Shown: one piece after another, positions 33,338 to 41,026 of the stretch
Position numbering within the stretch: position 1 is the stretch's first letter
Layout: each line of letters begins with the position of its first letter
Assembly (NCBI GenBank): GCA_964433905.1
Contig: CAYSSM010000003.1
Span: 1-55,182 of the forward strand
DNA: 55,182 nucleotides
DNA from: CAYSSM01 sp964433905
GTDB taxonomy: Bacteria; Patescibacteriota; UBA1384; UBA12157; JAENIV01
Reading direction: 5' to 3'
Notes under the pieces: model-generated
Databases searched by the model: none
The model's input: only the letters and a program-made list of their open reading frames with translations
What the model was told of the DNA's origin: nothing
Position numbers and translations under genes: made by a program

Positions 33338-34084
33338 TTACTTAATTCCAATGATAGCCGCCTGAAAAATAGTTTTATCTCTTTCGAGACGATAGCTGCC
33401 ATAGATGCCGGGATTACAGACAGGACAATCGTGAGAGATTTCAATGTTATTTTTTAATATATTATGTTTTATTAAATCTTCGAACGCGGCTCTTTTTAAA
33501 TCAACATAGCCATCGTGATTTCTTACAAAGGTCGCTGAAGGATATTTATCTTTGAACTTTTCAAGGACATCTTTTTTAACGACAAAATGTTTTTGACAAA
33601 TACTCGGCCCGATGCCAACGATAAGATCGTCAGGAAAAGAACCCATATTTTTTAATTTGCTTATTAAGTTTGGGATTATTCCGGCAAGAATCCCCCGCCA
33701 TCCGGCATGAATAATCGAAACAATATTTAAGGCCGGATCGTAAACAAGAATCGGCAAGCAATCGGCAACAGTTATCATCAAAGATATTTCTTTTTCGGCA
33801 GTAATTAGCCCATCACACATTGGAATAGCTGACTTTTGATCCCGACTGCCGCGACCCGCTTCTTGGCGCCCAATAACGGATATTTTTTCACTATGACTCA
33901 TGTTGGCCACGGCTACATTTTTAATTTCAATGCCTAATTCTTTGAAAAAATGCTCCCTATTTTTGATAACTTCTTCGGTTTTTCCTTTGCCAAATTTCAT
34001 TTGACCGTAATTTCGTTTTGAGATGCCGTGAACAATTCCCTGAAATTTTGATAAATTTGAAAATTTGAAAGTTCCGTCTTCCAT
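33338..34084 (-). CDS. pgeF: Peptidoglycan editing factor PgeF / YfiH (LACC1-like)
   Basis: A 248-residue cupro-oxidoreductase-fold protein of the DUF152 family. Conserved metal-site blocks are ANMSHSEKISVI, TVADCLPILVYD and IIHAGWRGILAGI, the His-Cys-His set. Homologues act as purine nucleoside phosphorylases in vitro and in E. coli remove mis-incorporated L-Ser from muropeptide precursors. Its place between mraY and murD in a wall operon supports the peptidoglycan role. A TACAAT box ends 6 nt before the ATG, so an internal near-leaderless promoter is possible. Confidence 0.92.
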   Translation of the reverse strand: MEDGTFKFSNLSKFQGIVHGISKRNYGQMKFGKGKTEEVIKNREHFFKELGIEIKNVAVANMSHSEKISVIGRQEAGRGSRDQKSAIPMCDGLITAEKEISLMITVADCLPILVYDPALNIVSIIHAGWRGILAGIIPNLISKLKNMGSFPDDLIVGIGPSICQKHFVVKKDVLEKFKDKYPSATFVRNHDGYVDLKRAAFEDLIKHNILKNNIEISHDCPVCNPGIYGSYRLERDKTIFQAAIIGIK

Positions 34085-34139
34085 ATTTTAATTGTAGCAA
34101 AAAAATCACCTTAAATAAAGGAAAATTTGGTTAAATTTA

Positions 34140-35162
34140 CTATCCCCTACCAATGAGGGCGATCATTAGACCGATGGATGCCGTTACTGCTGAAATTACC
34201 CAAAAACGCATGGTAACTTTGGTTTCCGGCCATCCGAGAGCTTCCAAATGATGATGTAAGGGTGACGAAATAAATACTTTTTTCTTAAATAGCTTTTTTG
34301 AAGTTATTTGGATGATGACAGAAAGCGCCTCGACGACAAAAATAAAACCGATAATAGGCAATACAGCCACCGAATTGGTTAAAAAAGCAATTACAGCTAA
34401 GGTCATCCCCAAAGACATCGAACCGGTATCGCCCATGAAAAAGCGCGCCGGATGGATATTAAACCACAGAAAAGCCAGCAGCGCCCCCGAAATCGTCCCG
34501 CAGAAAACCGCTAAAGGAACTTTTCCCTGGACCAAAGCGATAATGGCGTAAGCGCTAAAAGAAATCGCCAGCGTACCGCCCGCCAGGCCATCAAGGCCGT
34601 CGGTTTCATTAACTGCGAAAGCAAAGAAAACAATTGTCAAAATGAAGATCGGTATATACCACCAACCAAGAAAGAAATCGCCAATACCGGGAATATGAAA
34701 GATGTCCCAGCCAAGTTTAAAATAAAACCACCAGGCGCCAACGGCGGCAATGGCAATGTAAATTAAAAATTTGTAGCGAAAACGGATTCCGCCGTTGTTG
34801 GGACCTACGCCGCGAATGTTGGCTAAATCGTCAATCGCCCCGATAATTCCCGTAGCAACCAAAGCAAATAACGGCAGCCATGTACCGGCGCGAGAGAGAT
34901 TAAAAAGAATTGTAATTACCGCCGCCGTCACCCATATTAAAAGCCCTCCCATGGTTGGAGTATTGGCTTTGTCCTTGTGAAGACTGTAAAAAATCGGTGC
35001 TTTTTGCTCATCGTAGCCGGTTTTGCGGATTCGCTTGCCTAATTTATTGCGATACAAAAAATCGGTAAAAATAGGCGTCCAAATAACGGCGATAAGGAAA
35101 GAAAGGGCCGTCAAATAAAATATTTTTGCTAAATTAGGTAAGAAAAGTTGAATTTGTTCCAC
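34140..35162 (-). CDS. mraY: Phospho-N-acetylmuramoyl-pentapeptide-transferase MraY
   Basis: A 340-residue polytopic enzyme that forms lipid I. Catalytic and nucleotide blocks: TPTMGGLLI near the N-terminus, NETDGLDGLAGG, FMGDTGSMSLG and SSPLHHHLEALGW. The start is a GTG at 35162 directly after the murF TAA. Confidence 0.96.
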   Translation of the reverse strand: MEQIQLFLPNLAKIFYLTALSFLIAVIWTPIFTDFLYRNKLGKRIRKTGYDEQKAPIFYSLHKDKANTPTMGGLLIWVTAAVITILFNLSRAGTWLPLFALVATGIIGAIDDLANIRGVGPNNGGIRFRYKFLIYIAIAAVGAWWFYFKLGWDIFHIPGIGDFFLGWWYIPIFILTIVFFAFAVNETDGLDGLAGGTLAISFSAYAIIALVQGKVPLAVFCGTISGALLAFLWFNIHPARFFMGDTGSMSLGMTLAVIAFLTNSVAVLPIIGFIFVVEALSVIIQITSKKLFKKKVFISSPLHHHLEALGWPETKVTMRFWVISAVTASIGLMIALIGRG

Positions 35163-36356
35163 TTATTTTTTTAAAACCTCAACTATTTTTTCGAGTTTAA
35201 TTGCTCTTGATGCTTTTAATAAGATTATATCATCAGTATGGATTTTGTTCAAAAGATAATCTGCAGCTTTTAAGGAATCATCAAAATGGATGTTGGCTTT
35301 ATATCTTTTCGAAAGCTCACCGACAGAAATTACCTCGTCAGCAACTTCACGGGCGTAATCGCCAATTAAATTATGGGCTTCGTCAGATATGTTGCCAATT
35401 TCCAACATATCGCCCAAAACCGCATATTTTTTTCCGCTATTATTGGAATTAGGCAAATTTTTTAATACATCCAAAGCCGCCCGCATTGAAACAGGATTGG
35501 CGTTATAAGTATCATCAATAATTATTGTTTGTTTTTTGCCCTCGTAAACCATTAGACGCTGTTTTTCCGGTTTAATTTGTTTGATGCCGGCAACGATTTC
35601 CCGCAAGTCCATACCTAATATTTTTCCAACGCTGGCGGCGGATAGTGCCGCATAGATATTCCACTTTTTTCCCAAAGTAAAAGTAACCGCCGGCAATTTT
35701 TTTTCTCCCATGATAATTTGAAATTTCGTAATTGGCCGATAATCAATAATCTCAGTGGTGATATTACGGGCATAAATATCGGCAGGTTCTTCAATTCCGT
35801 AGGTCGTAACTTGAAATTGACAGCTATTTAAAACTTCTCTAACTTTTTCATCGTCAATATTAAGTACCGCCCAACCATCCTCGGATAATGCCCTCAAAAG
35901 ATCGGTCTTTTCTTCGATAATTTTTTCAATCTTGCCAAAAGCGGCTAAGTGCGCCGGGCCAATACTGGTAAGAACAGCTATTTTTGGTTTAACAAAATCA
36001 GTTAAATATCTGATATCGCCGGGTTTATCGGCGGCTATTTCTAAAACTAAAACTTTATTTTTTTTGCTAAAAATACTTTTAAAAGGGCAAGTGATAACAA
36101 TCGGCAGCCACTGGAAAAATATTGATGGTGATTTTTTATAGCCCAAAATTGCCAACGGCACGCCAGTTTCATTATTTAAATTACCTTCGGATTTTCTAAT
36201 ATTGCCGTCAAACTTAACCTTTAATACCTCAAAAATGGCGTCTTTGGTTGAAGTTTTGCCCACAGAACCGGTGATTGCCACAATATCCGGTTTTGACCGT
36301 TTAAGATAACATTTTGCCCAAAATTTAAGACATGATTGTAATAATTTTGAAAACAT
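35163..36356 (-). CDS. murF: UDP-MurNAc-tripeptide--D-Ala-D-Ala ligase MurF (short form)
   Basis: A 397-residue Mur ligase. It opens almost at the central ATPase domain (VAITGSVGKTSTKDAIFEVL, about 26-45), so the N-terminal UDP-binding domain of about 80 residues in E. coli MurF is missing or reduced to a hydrophobic lead. Later blocks LVLEIAADKPGDIRYL, NIDDEKV, DDTYNANPVSMRAALDVL are typical of MurF. murE is absent from the usual slot between ftsI and murF; whether this enzyme or a remote gene covers that step cannot be told from the window. Confidence 0.9.
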   Translation of the reverse strand: MFSKLLQSCLKFWAKCYLKRSKPDIVAITGSVGKTSTKDAIFEVLKVKFDGNIRKSEGNLNNETGVPLAILGYKKSPSIFFQWLPIVITCPFKSIFSKKNKVLVLEIAADKPGDIRYLTDFVKPKIAVLTSIGPAHLAAFGKIEKIIEEKTDLLRALSEDGWAVLNIDDEKVREVLNSCQFQVTTYGIEEPADIYARNITTEIIDYRPITKFQIIMGEKKLPAVTFTLGKKWNIYAALSAASVGKILGMDLREIVAGIKQIKPEKQRLMVYEGKKQTIIIDDTYNANPVSMRAALDVLKNLPNSNNSGKKYAVLGDMLEIGNISDEAHNLIGDYAREVADEVISVGELSKRYKANIHFDDSLKAADYLLNKIHTDDIILLKASRAIKLEKIVEVLKK

Positions 36357-36432
36357 AAGCTAAATTTTAATATTGTATTAGACTGGCTATTTTATCACAA
36401 ATTTCTTTGTTTGTCGATAATTGTTGAGGAAA

Positions 36433-38124
36433 TTATTGGCTTGGTGGCACACGAAAGTATTCCAAAAGCCATTTGGCCATTGTGCCAAATGTCGGCGCCG
36501 CCGAACTTTCTGCCCATTCAGCATTTTTTGGCTGGTCTAACCTTACCAGCATTATAAATTTAGGATCATCGGCTGGCGCAAAGCCAATAAATGAACCGAT
36601 GTGACGGTCTTTATAATAACCGCCGCCGGGATTAGGAACTTGAGCGGTGCCGGTTTTTCCGGCAACTTTGTAGCCGCTCACGCCGGCTTTTTTGCCATGG
36701 CCTTTTTCAACGACCGACACCATCATATCCTTAACTTTATTGGCAGTATCAGTGTTTAAAACCCTTTTTACTTCTTGCGGCTGATGATAATCTTTATTAC
36801 CGTCGGCATAACTAATTTCTGATACAATATACGGTTTCATCAGTTTGCCACCGTTAGCAATACTGGCGGCGGCAGTAATAAGCTGAATTGGAGTAACCGA
36901 AATTCCCTGACCAAAAGCAATTGTTGCTCGCTGCGTATTCGACCATTTTTTTACATCCAAAACATCGCCGGTTGCCTCGGTATCAAGTTCGATGGCAGTT
37001 TTACGGCCGAAACCGTAGTCTTTGACATATTTGTATTCAAGTTCTTTCCCTAACTGCTCGGAAATCCAAACCATGGCTACATTATCAGAGTTCTCTAACA
37101 CCTGGGTCATTGTTTCTTTACCATAGGCCTGATCGGTTGAAGTGTGAATTTCGTAACTATCAACGGTCACCATATTTGAGAAAATGCCTTCCGTGTCGGG
37201 CTGAACTTTGCCTTCGTTAATAGCCGCGGCCATAATTAACGGTTTAAACACCGACCCCGGCTCCCAGGCGGAAACAATCGTCGAATTATTAAAAACATCT
37301 TGATCTTCTTTCGCCACCTCGGAAAATTTATTAGGGTCAAAAGACGGCTCACCGGCCATGGCTATGATTGCCCCTGTTTTCGGATCCATTATTGTAATTG
37401 AACCAGAATCTGCCTTAAATTCTTTTACGGCTTCTTGCAAAACATTTTCGGCTTTGTATTGAATATTTTTATCAATTGTTAAGACATAATCCGCGCCATT
37501 GGTTGGCTCAATTTTATCGCCAATACTAAACAAGCGACCGCGAATGTCTTTTTCGGCTGAAATCTCGCCGCCGTATCCGCGGAGCTCTTCATCAAAAAAT
37601 CCTTCAATTCCGTATTGGCCTTCAGACGAATTATTGACAAATCCTAAAATGTGCGACGCCAATTGATTTTCAGGATAGAATCGCCGCGATTCGGGCAGAA
37701 CCAATATTCCCCGAAGTTTTAAATCGGCTATTTTATCACCTTCTTCTTCACTGAGGCCGTGTTTTAATGGCGGAATATAATTTTTATCATTATTAATGAG
37801 ATTAAAAATTTCATTTTTTGTTAGACCCAATATTTTAGCAAGTTTATCGGCAACTTCGTCAGGATTTTTGATATTTTTTGGCACAGCTAAAACTTGAAAA
37901 TATTGCCGATTGGTGGCCAACGGAAACATATCCGAGGAATAAATTTTGCCTCTTTGGGCTGGGAGATCTTTTTTAATGATATATTGATCTTGAGCTGAAG
38001 CAAGGTATGTAGCATGTTCTAAAACTTGTTTTTGAAAAAGACGAAAACCCAAAATGGCAGCTATAACTACAATAAAGCCGATAGTAAAATTTAATCGTTT
38101 GCCCCAAAAATTATTATTTTCCAT
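36433..38124 (-). CDS. ftsI: Septal transpeptidase FtsI / PBP2-3 (class B PBP)
   Basis: A 563-residue class B penicillin-binding protein: short cytoplasmic head, one transmembrane helix (about 12-30), a dimerisation region with LPAQRGKIYSSD, and a transpeptidase domain with SxxK as SVFK (near 287-290), SDN (near 342) and KTGTAQ (near 486). It cross-links septal peptidoglycan with FtsW. The gap to murF (76 nt) holds nothing recognisable. A PASTA tail is absent. Confidence 0.95.
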   Translation of the reverse strand: MENNNFWGKRLNFTIGFIVVIAAILGFRLFQKQVLEHATYLASAQDQYIIKKDLPAQRGKIYSSDMFPLATNRQYFQVLAVPKNIKNPDEVADKLAKILGLTKNEIFNLINNDKNYIPPLKHGLSEEEGDKIADLKLRGILVLPESRRFYPENQLASHILGFVNNSSEGQYGIEGFFDEELRGYGGEISAEKDIRGRLFSIGDKIEPTNGADYVLTIDKNIQYKAENVLQEAVKEFKADSGSITIMDPKTGAIIAMAGEPSFDPNKFSEVAKEDQDVFNNSTIVSAWEPGSVFKPLIMAAAINEGKVQPDTEGIFSNMVTVDSYEIHTSTDQAYGKETMTQVLENSDNVAMVWISEQLGKELEYKYVKDYGFGRKTAIELDTEATGDVLDVKKWSNTQRATIAFGQGISVTPIQLITAAASIANGGKLMKPYIVSEISYADGNKDYHQPQEVKRVLNTDTANKVKDMMVSVVEKGHGKKAGVSGYKVAGKTGTAQVPNPGGGYYKDRHIGSFIGFAPADDPKFIMLVRLDQPKNAEWAESSAAPTFGTMAKWLLEYFRVPPSQ

Positions 38125-38147
38125 AATTAAATGAATAGACCAATGAC

Positions 38148-38453
38148 TTACAGAGCCGGCTCCATATTCATCGTTTGAGCGCTGTTTTTAATTTCGTTTA
38201 AAGATTTTAAGCGCGCTGATTCAACTTCTAATTGTTTAACATCAGTCAAAGCTTTGGATTTTTGGCTTTCTAAATCCATAATTTTATATTTAAAAGTTGC
38301 TGATTGAGTGCTTTGAGCAAGGTAAAAAAGCGCCGCTACGGCCAGTAAAACAATCGTAACAAATTTCAGCGTTATCGGACCAATTTTTAAACTGCTACCG
38401 ATGGTTCTTTTTCTTAATCCTTGCTCCCAAGTATTTGCTCGAGTGATTAGCAT
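38148..38453 (-). CDS. ftsL: FtsL-like cell division protein
   Basis: A 101-residue bitopic protein: basic head (1-27), one transmembrane helix (about 29-48), then a coiled coil (about 53-95, KYKIMDLESQKSKALTDVKQ). Size, topology and position between rsmH and ftsI are those of FtsL, which joins FtsB and FtsQ to activate FtsWI. Sequence alone would not separate FtsL from DivIC. Confidence 0.82.
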   Translation of the reverse strand: MLITRANTWEQGLRKRTIGSSLKIGPITLKFVTIVLLAVAALFYLAQSTQSATFKYKIMDLESQKSKALTDVKQLEVESARLKSLNEIKNSAQTMNMEPAL

Positions 38454-38495
38454 TAAACCCTCCTAAAAAATTAATTTTCAATTTACAATTACAAT

Positions 38496-39380
38496 TTACA
38501 ATTTCTTTGCTACTCTTAGTTTTGCCGACCTGGCTTTGGGATTTATGGCAATTTCTTTTTGCGATGCCACGATCGGTTTTTTTGTTAAGATTTCCAAATC
38601 TAATGAATCATGAAAGAAATTTTTTACAATTCTATCTTCAAGCGAATGAAAGGAGATTACGGCAATTCTCCCGCCAGGAGATAAAATTTGAACCGCTTGA
38701 GGTAAAACTCTTTTTAAGTTCTCTAACTCATTATTGACTGCCATTCTTAACGCCCGAAAGGTTGAAGTGGCAAAATGGTGCTCTCTGCTATAACGGTATT
38801 CGGGCGGCATAGCTTGCTTGATTATTTCGACTAATTTATCGGTAGTTTTAATTGGCTCTCTTTTTCTTGACAATACTATCTTGGCGGTTATTTTCTTTGC
38901 GAATCGTTCTTCCCCAAGCTCGAATAGTATTTTGCTCAAATCTTTTTCTGAATAATTGTTAACGATATCAGCGGCGGTAATTTTCTGGCGTGTTGGGTCC
39001 ATCCGCATGTCAAGCAAGGATTTAAGATTAAAACTAAAACCTCGTTTTGGTGTTGAAAGCTGATAAGTTGAAACGCCCAGATCCAGCAAAATTCCGTTTA
39101 TTTCTTCAACATTCCACTTCCTACGAATTAATCCTAAATCTAAAAAATTTCCATGATAAAAAGAAAAACGCTCGCCAAAAGTTTCTAAATTCTTTTTGGC
39201 TGCCTCTAAAGCCTCGATGTCCTGATCTATACCTAGCAATTTCCCATGTGGACCAATTTTTTCAAGGATCAATTTAGCGTGTCCACCGAAACCAAGCGTT
39301 CCGTCAATAAAATTGTCGTTCTTTTGAGGAGCTAAAGTTTTTATGACTTCCCTTATTAATACGGGGGTGTGTTTTGTCAT
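38496..39380 (-). CDS. rsmH: 16S rRNA m4C1402 methyltransferase RsmH (MraW)
   Basis: A 294-residue SAM-dependent methyltransferase acting on 16S rRNA C1402. Motifs: HTPVLIREVIKTL (4-16), the SAM loop FIDGTLGFGGHAKLIL, LLDLGVSTYQLSTPKRGFSF, the ALRMAVNNELENL helix and AVISFHSLEDRIVK. The only nearby binding site for its ATG is a weak AGGA; a much stronger AAGGAGGGG lies about 30 nt upstream in a hairpin-forming leader. Confidence 0.95.
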   Translation of the reverse strand: MTKHTPVLIREVIKTLAPQKNDNFIDGTLGFGGHAKLILEKIGPHGKLLGIDQDIEALEAAKKNLETFGERFSFYHGNFLDLGLIRRKWNVEEINGILLDLGVSTYQLSTPKRGFSFNLKSLLDMRMDPTRQKITAADIVNNYSEKDLSKILFELGEERFAKKITAKIVLSRKREPIKTTDKLVEIIKQAMPPEYRYSREHHFATSTFRALRMAVNNELENLKRVLPQAVQILSPGGRIAVISFHSLEDRIVKNFFHDSLDLEILTKKPIVASQKEIAINPKARSAKLRVAKKL

Positions 39381-39396
39381 ATGATATCCTGAAAAA

Positions 39397-39530
39397 GACT
39401 AGCAGCCAGTGCCCCTCCTTAAAATTTTTCCATTTTTGTTTTGCCCCGCACCGGCAAATTTTCTTGACGGGTAGGGCCGAAAAAATATATCCATATGCAG
39501 CCATTTTTTTGTTTTAGCTGGCTGCTAGTC
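39397..39530 (-). promoter_or_regulatory. Folded leader between mraZ and rsmH, possible attenuator
   Basis: GACTAGCAGCCAG (39397-39409) and CTGGCTGCTAGTC (39518-39530) are a perfect 13-bp inverted repeat. In the message the 3' arm is followed at once by TTTTT and then the rsmH start, as in an intrinsic terminator. An AAGGAGGGG site lies just before the 3' arm. A 10-codon CTG-started frame begins inside that arm and ends with a TGA overlapping the rsmH ATG. The loop of 108 nt contains no gene. Confidence 0.45.
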
Positions 39531-39605
39531 AAACAAAGTAATTTCCGACCAATCTTTAATCACGAATTGTTACTAATTCTGAAGGTGACTATTATTATCT
39601 TTATA

Positions 39606-39686
39606 TTATTCGTGGGCAAGATTCGTCGTATCTGATAGCTTCCCTATACATTAGTGTTTATTCGTGAAAGAAATTCGTCGTATCTA
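39606..39686. repeat. Degenerate direct repeat downstream of mraZ
   Basis: ATTATTCGTGGGCAAGATTC then GTCGTATCT is echoed about 50 nt later by TTATTCGTGAAAGAAATTCG then TCGTATCT, which runs into the mraZ stop. It fills the remainder of the 303-nt mraZ-rsmH spacer together with the folded leader. Confidence 0.6.
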
Positions 39687-40115
39687 TACTCCCAAATCGG
39701 CCATGTGCTTGGCAATTTGGTCGGTGGCTTTTTCGGTTTTTTCTTTATATTCTTTCCATTTCGCCTCATCCCAAATTTCCAAACGGTTGAATAATCCTGC
39801 AATAATAGCGTTCTTTGTTAATCCGGCATAAGTCCTGAGATACCCCGGTAAAAGGGCTCGACCCTGGCTGTCAAACTCCACTTCCATAGCGCCGGCAAGC
39901 ATTAAACGAGAAAAAGCTCTTGAATTTGCATCCGATAACGGTAAAGAAGCTAATTTCTCGGCTAATGTCTGCCATTCTTTTTTGGGAAAAAGCCACAAAC
40001 AATTGTCGATTCCGCGAGTTACGACGGCGCCACTGCCAATATCCCTTCTTATCTTGGAAGGAACAGCCATCCTTCCTTTCTGGTCGATTGTATGTTGATA
40101 TTCACCGATGAACAT
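39684..40115 (-). CDS. mraZ: Transcriptional regulator MraZ
   Basis: A 143-residue protein with two AbrB-like SpoVT domains: MFIGEYQHTIDQKGRMAVPS at the start and VEFDSQGRALLPGYLRTYAG in the middle. MraZ binds direct repeats in its own promoter and controls the dcw operon, of which it is the first gene here. TGGRN boxes are visible upstream. The ATG at 40115 follows GAGGACC. It is separated from rsmH by about 300 nt of repeats and a folded leader, which is unusual because the two genes normally abut. Confidence 0.95.
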   Translation of the reverse strand: MFIGEYQHTIDQKGRMAVPSKIRRDIGSGAVVTRGIDNCLWLFPKKEWQTLAEKLASLPLSDANSRAFSRLMLAGAMEVEFDSQGRALLPGYLRTYAGLTKNAIIAGLFNRLEIWDEAKWKEYKEKTEKATDQIAKHMADLGV

Positions 40116-40198
40116 ATAAAGGTCCTCGCCAATAACTAATTGGACTAATAACGAATTTATTTGTTATTAGATTAAATTGGTTATTAGTGTGGAAAGAT

Positions 40199-40240
40199 TT
40201 CCACAGAAATCGTTGGTTTTCCCCACTTTTATCCACATGT
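40199..40240 (-). promoter_or_regulatory. Candidate MraZ-binding boxes
   Basis: On the minus strand TGGAT (40231-40235) and TGGGG (40221-40225) lie 10 bases apart start to start, the spacing of known MraZ boxes (TGGGN with 5-nt spacers). A further TGGAA is at 40199-40203. They lie about 85-120 nt upstream of the mraZ ATG. Confidence 0.5.
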
Positions 40241-40315
40241 CAACACTTCCTCTCCATTTTATGCCACCCGTATATTCCTGTCAAGCAGTTAAAAGCCATT
40301 AAATTAACAGGTTAA

Positions 40316-40340
40316 ACTAAAAACACACCCGTAGGGTGTG
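40316..40340 (-). terminator. Intrinsic terminator
   Basis: The minus strand reads CACACCC TAC GGGTGTG followed by TTTTTAG. It ends the anchored hypothetical gene 45 nt upstream and insulates the dcw promoter. Confidence 0.8.
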
Positions 40341-40384
40341 GATAAGTATTGGTGCCTTACTTCAAAACTAGTTTATCTTAATAC

Positions 40385-41020
40385 TTATTTATATTCTTCT
40401 GGATAGACTTCTAATATAGTAAGATTTTTAGGATCAATATCAATTTGCACCGGAGAGGTATTCTGTCCACCATAGACAAAACGCCATAAAAAATTTTGAT
40501 TTGATCGTTTAGCTAAAGTGGCAATATAGTTATTCTCAGAATCGGGGTTTTTTATATCATAATTTTGAAAATATTTCTGCACTATAGATAAAGCTTCCGG
40601 AAAATCTTTTATTCCTTCTAAATTAATCTGTTCATTGTTGGAGATAATTTTAATTGTAGTTTTTGTAAGCTTATATTCCCCTGTTTCCGGTATAACTGAA
40701 AAGAGCATGTCAAAATTTTCTTCCGAGTCATAAAAAGCAAAGCTATTGTCTGGTTGATCAAAATTAAATGAACCATACATCTTATCGATAATAACATAGT
40801 AAAGTTGAGGATCTTTCGAATACTTTCCAACGATCTCATAAGCTTTCTGCGATTGTTCTAAAATTGAATCTTTATTCTTTAATTCAAGAGTCCCCGACTC
40901 AAGAGTTTGGTCAGGAGATATCTTAGATTGATATTGTCTTTTACCAATAAAATAAAGATACCCTAAAAGGATAAAAGTGAATAATAGAATGATTAATATA
41001 ATCCACAGCCATTTTTTCAT
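40385..41020 (-). CDS. Membrane-anchored protein of unknown function
   Basis: A 211-residue protein with an N-terminal signal anchor (about 4-26) and an outer domain of alternating strands and helices (LYYVIIDKMYGSFNFDQPDN, GEYKLTKTTIKIISNNEQIN, QIDIDPKNLTILEVYPEEYK). The C-terminal part is reminiscent of PepSY-like folds but no family is claimed. It follows glyS by only 6 nt and is ended by its own terminator, so glyS and this gene probably form a two-gene unit. Confidence 0.72.
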   Translation of the reverse strand: MKKWLWIILIILLFTFILLGYLYFIGKRQYQSKISPDQTLESGTLELKNKDSILEQSQKAYEIVGKYSKDPQLYYVIIDKMYGSFNFDQPDNSFAFYDSEENFDMLFSVIPETGEYKLTKTTIKIISNNEQINLEGIKDFPEALSIVQKYFQNYDIKNPDSENNYIATLAKRSNQNFLWRFVYGGQNTSPVQIDIDPKNLTILEVYPEEYK

Positions 41021-41026
41021 ATTTTT

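Noticed and set aside
40316..40340. CACACCC hairpin as part of the mraZ operator
   Set aside because: On the minus strand it is followed by a T run and lies just after the stop of the anchored hypothetical gene, which fits a terminator better.
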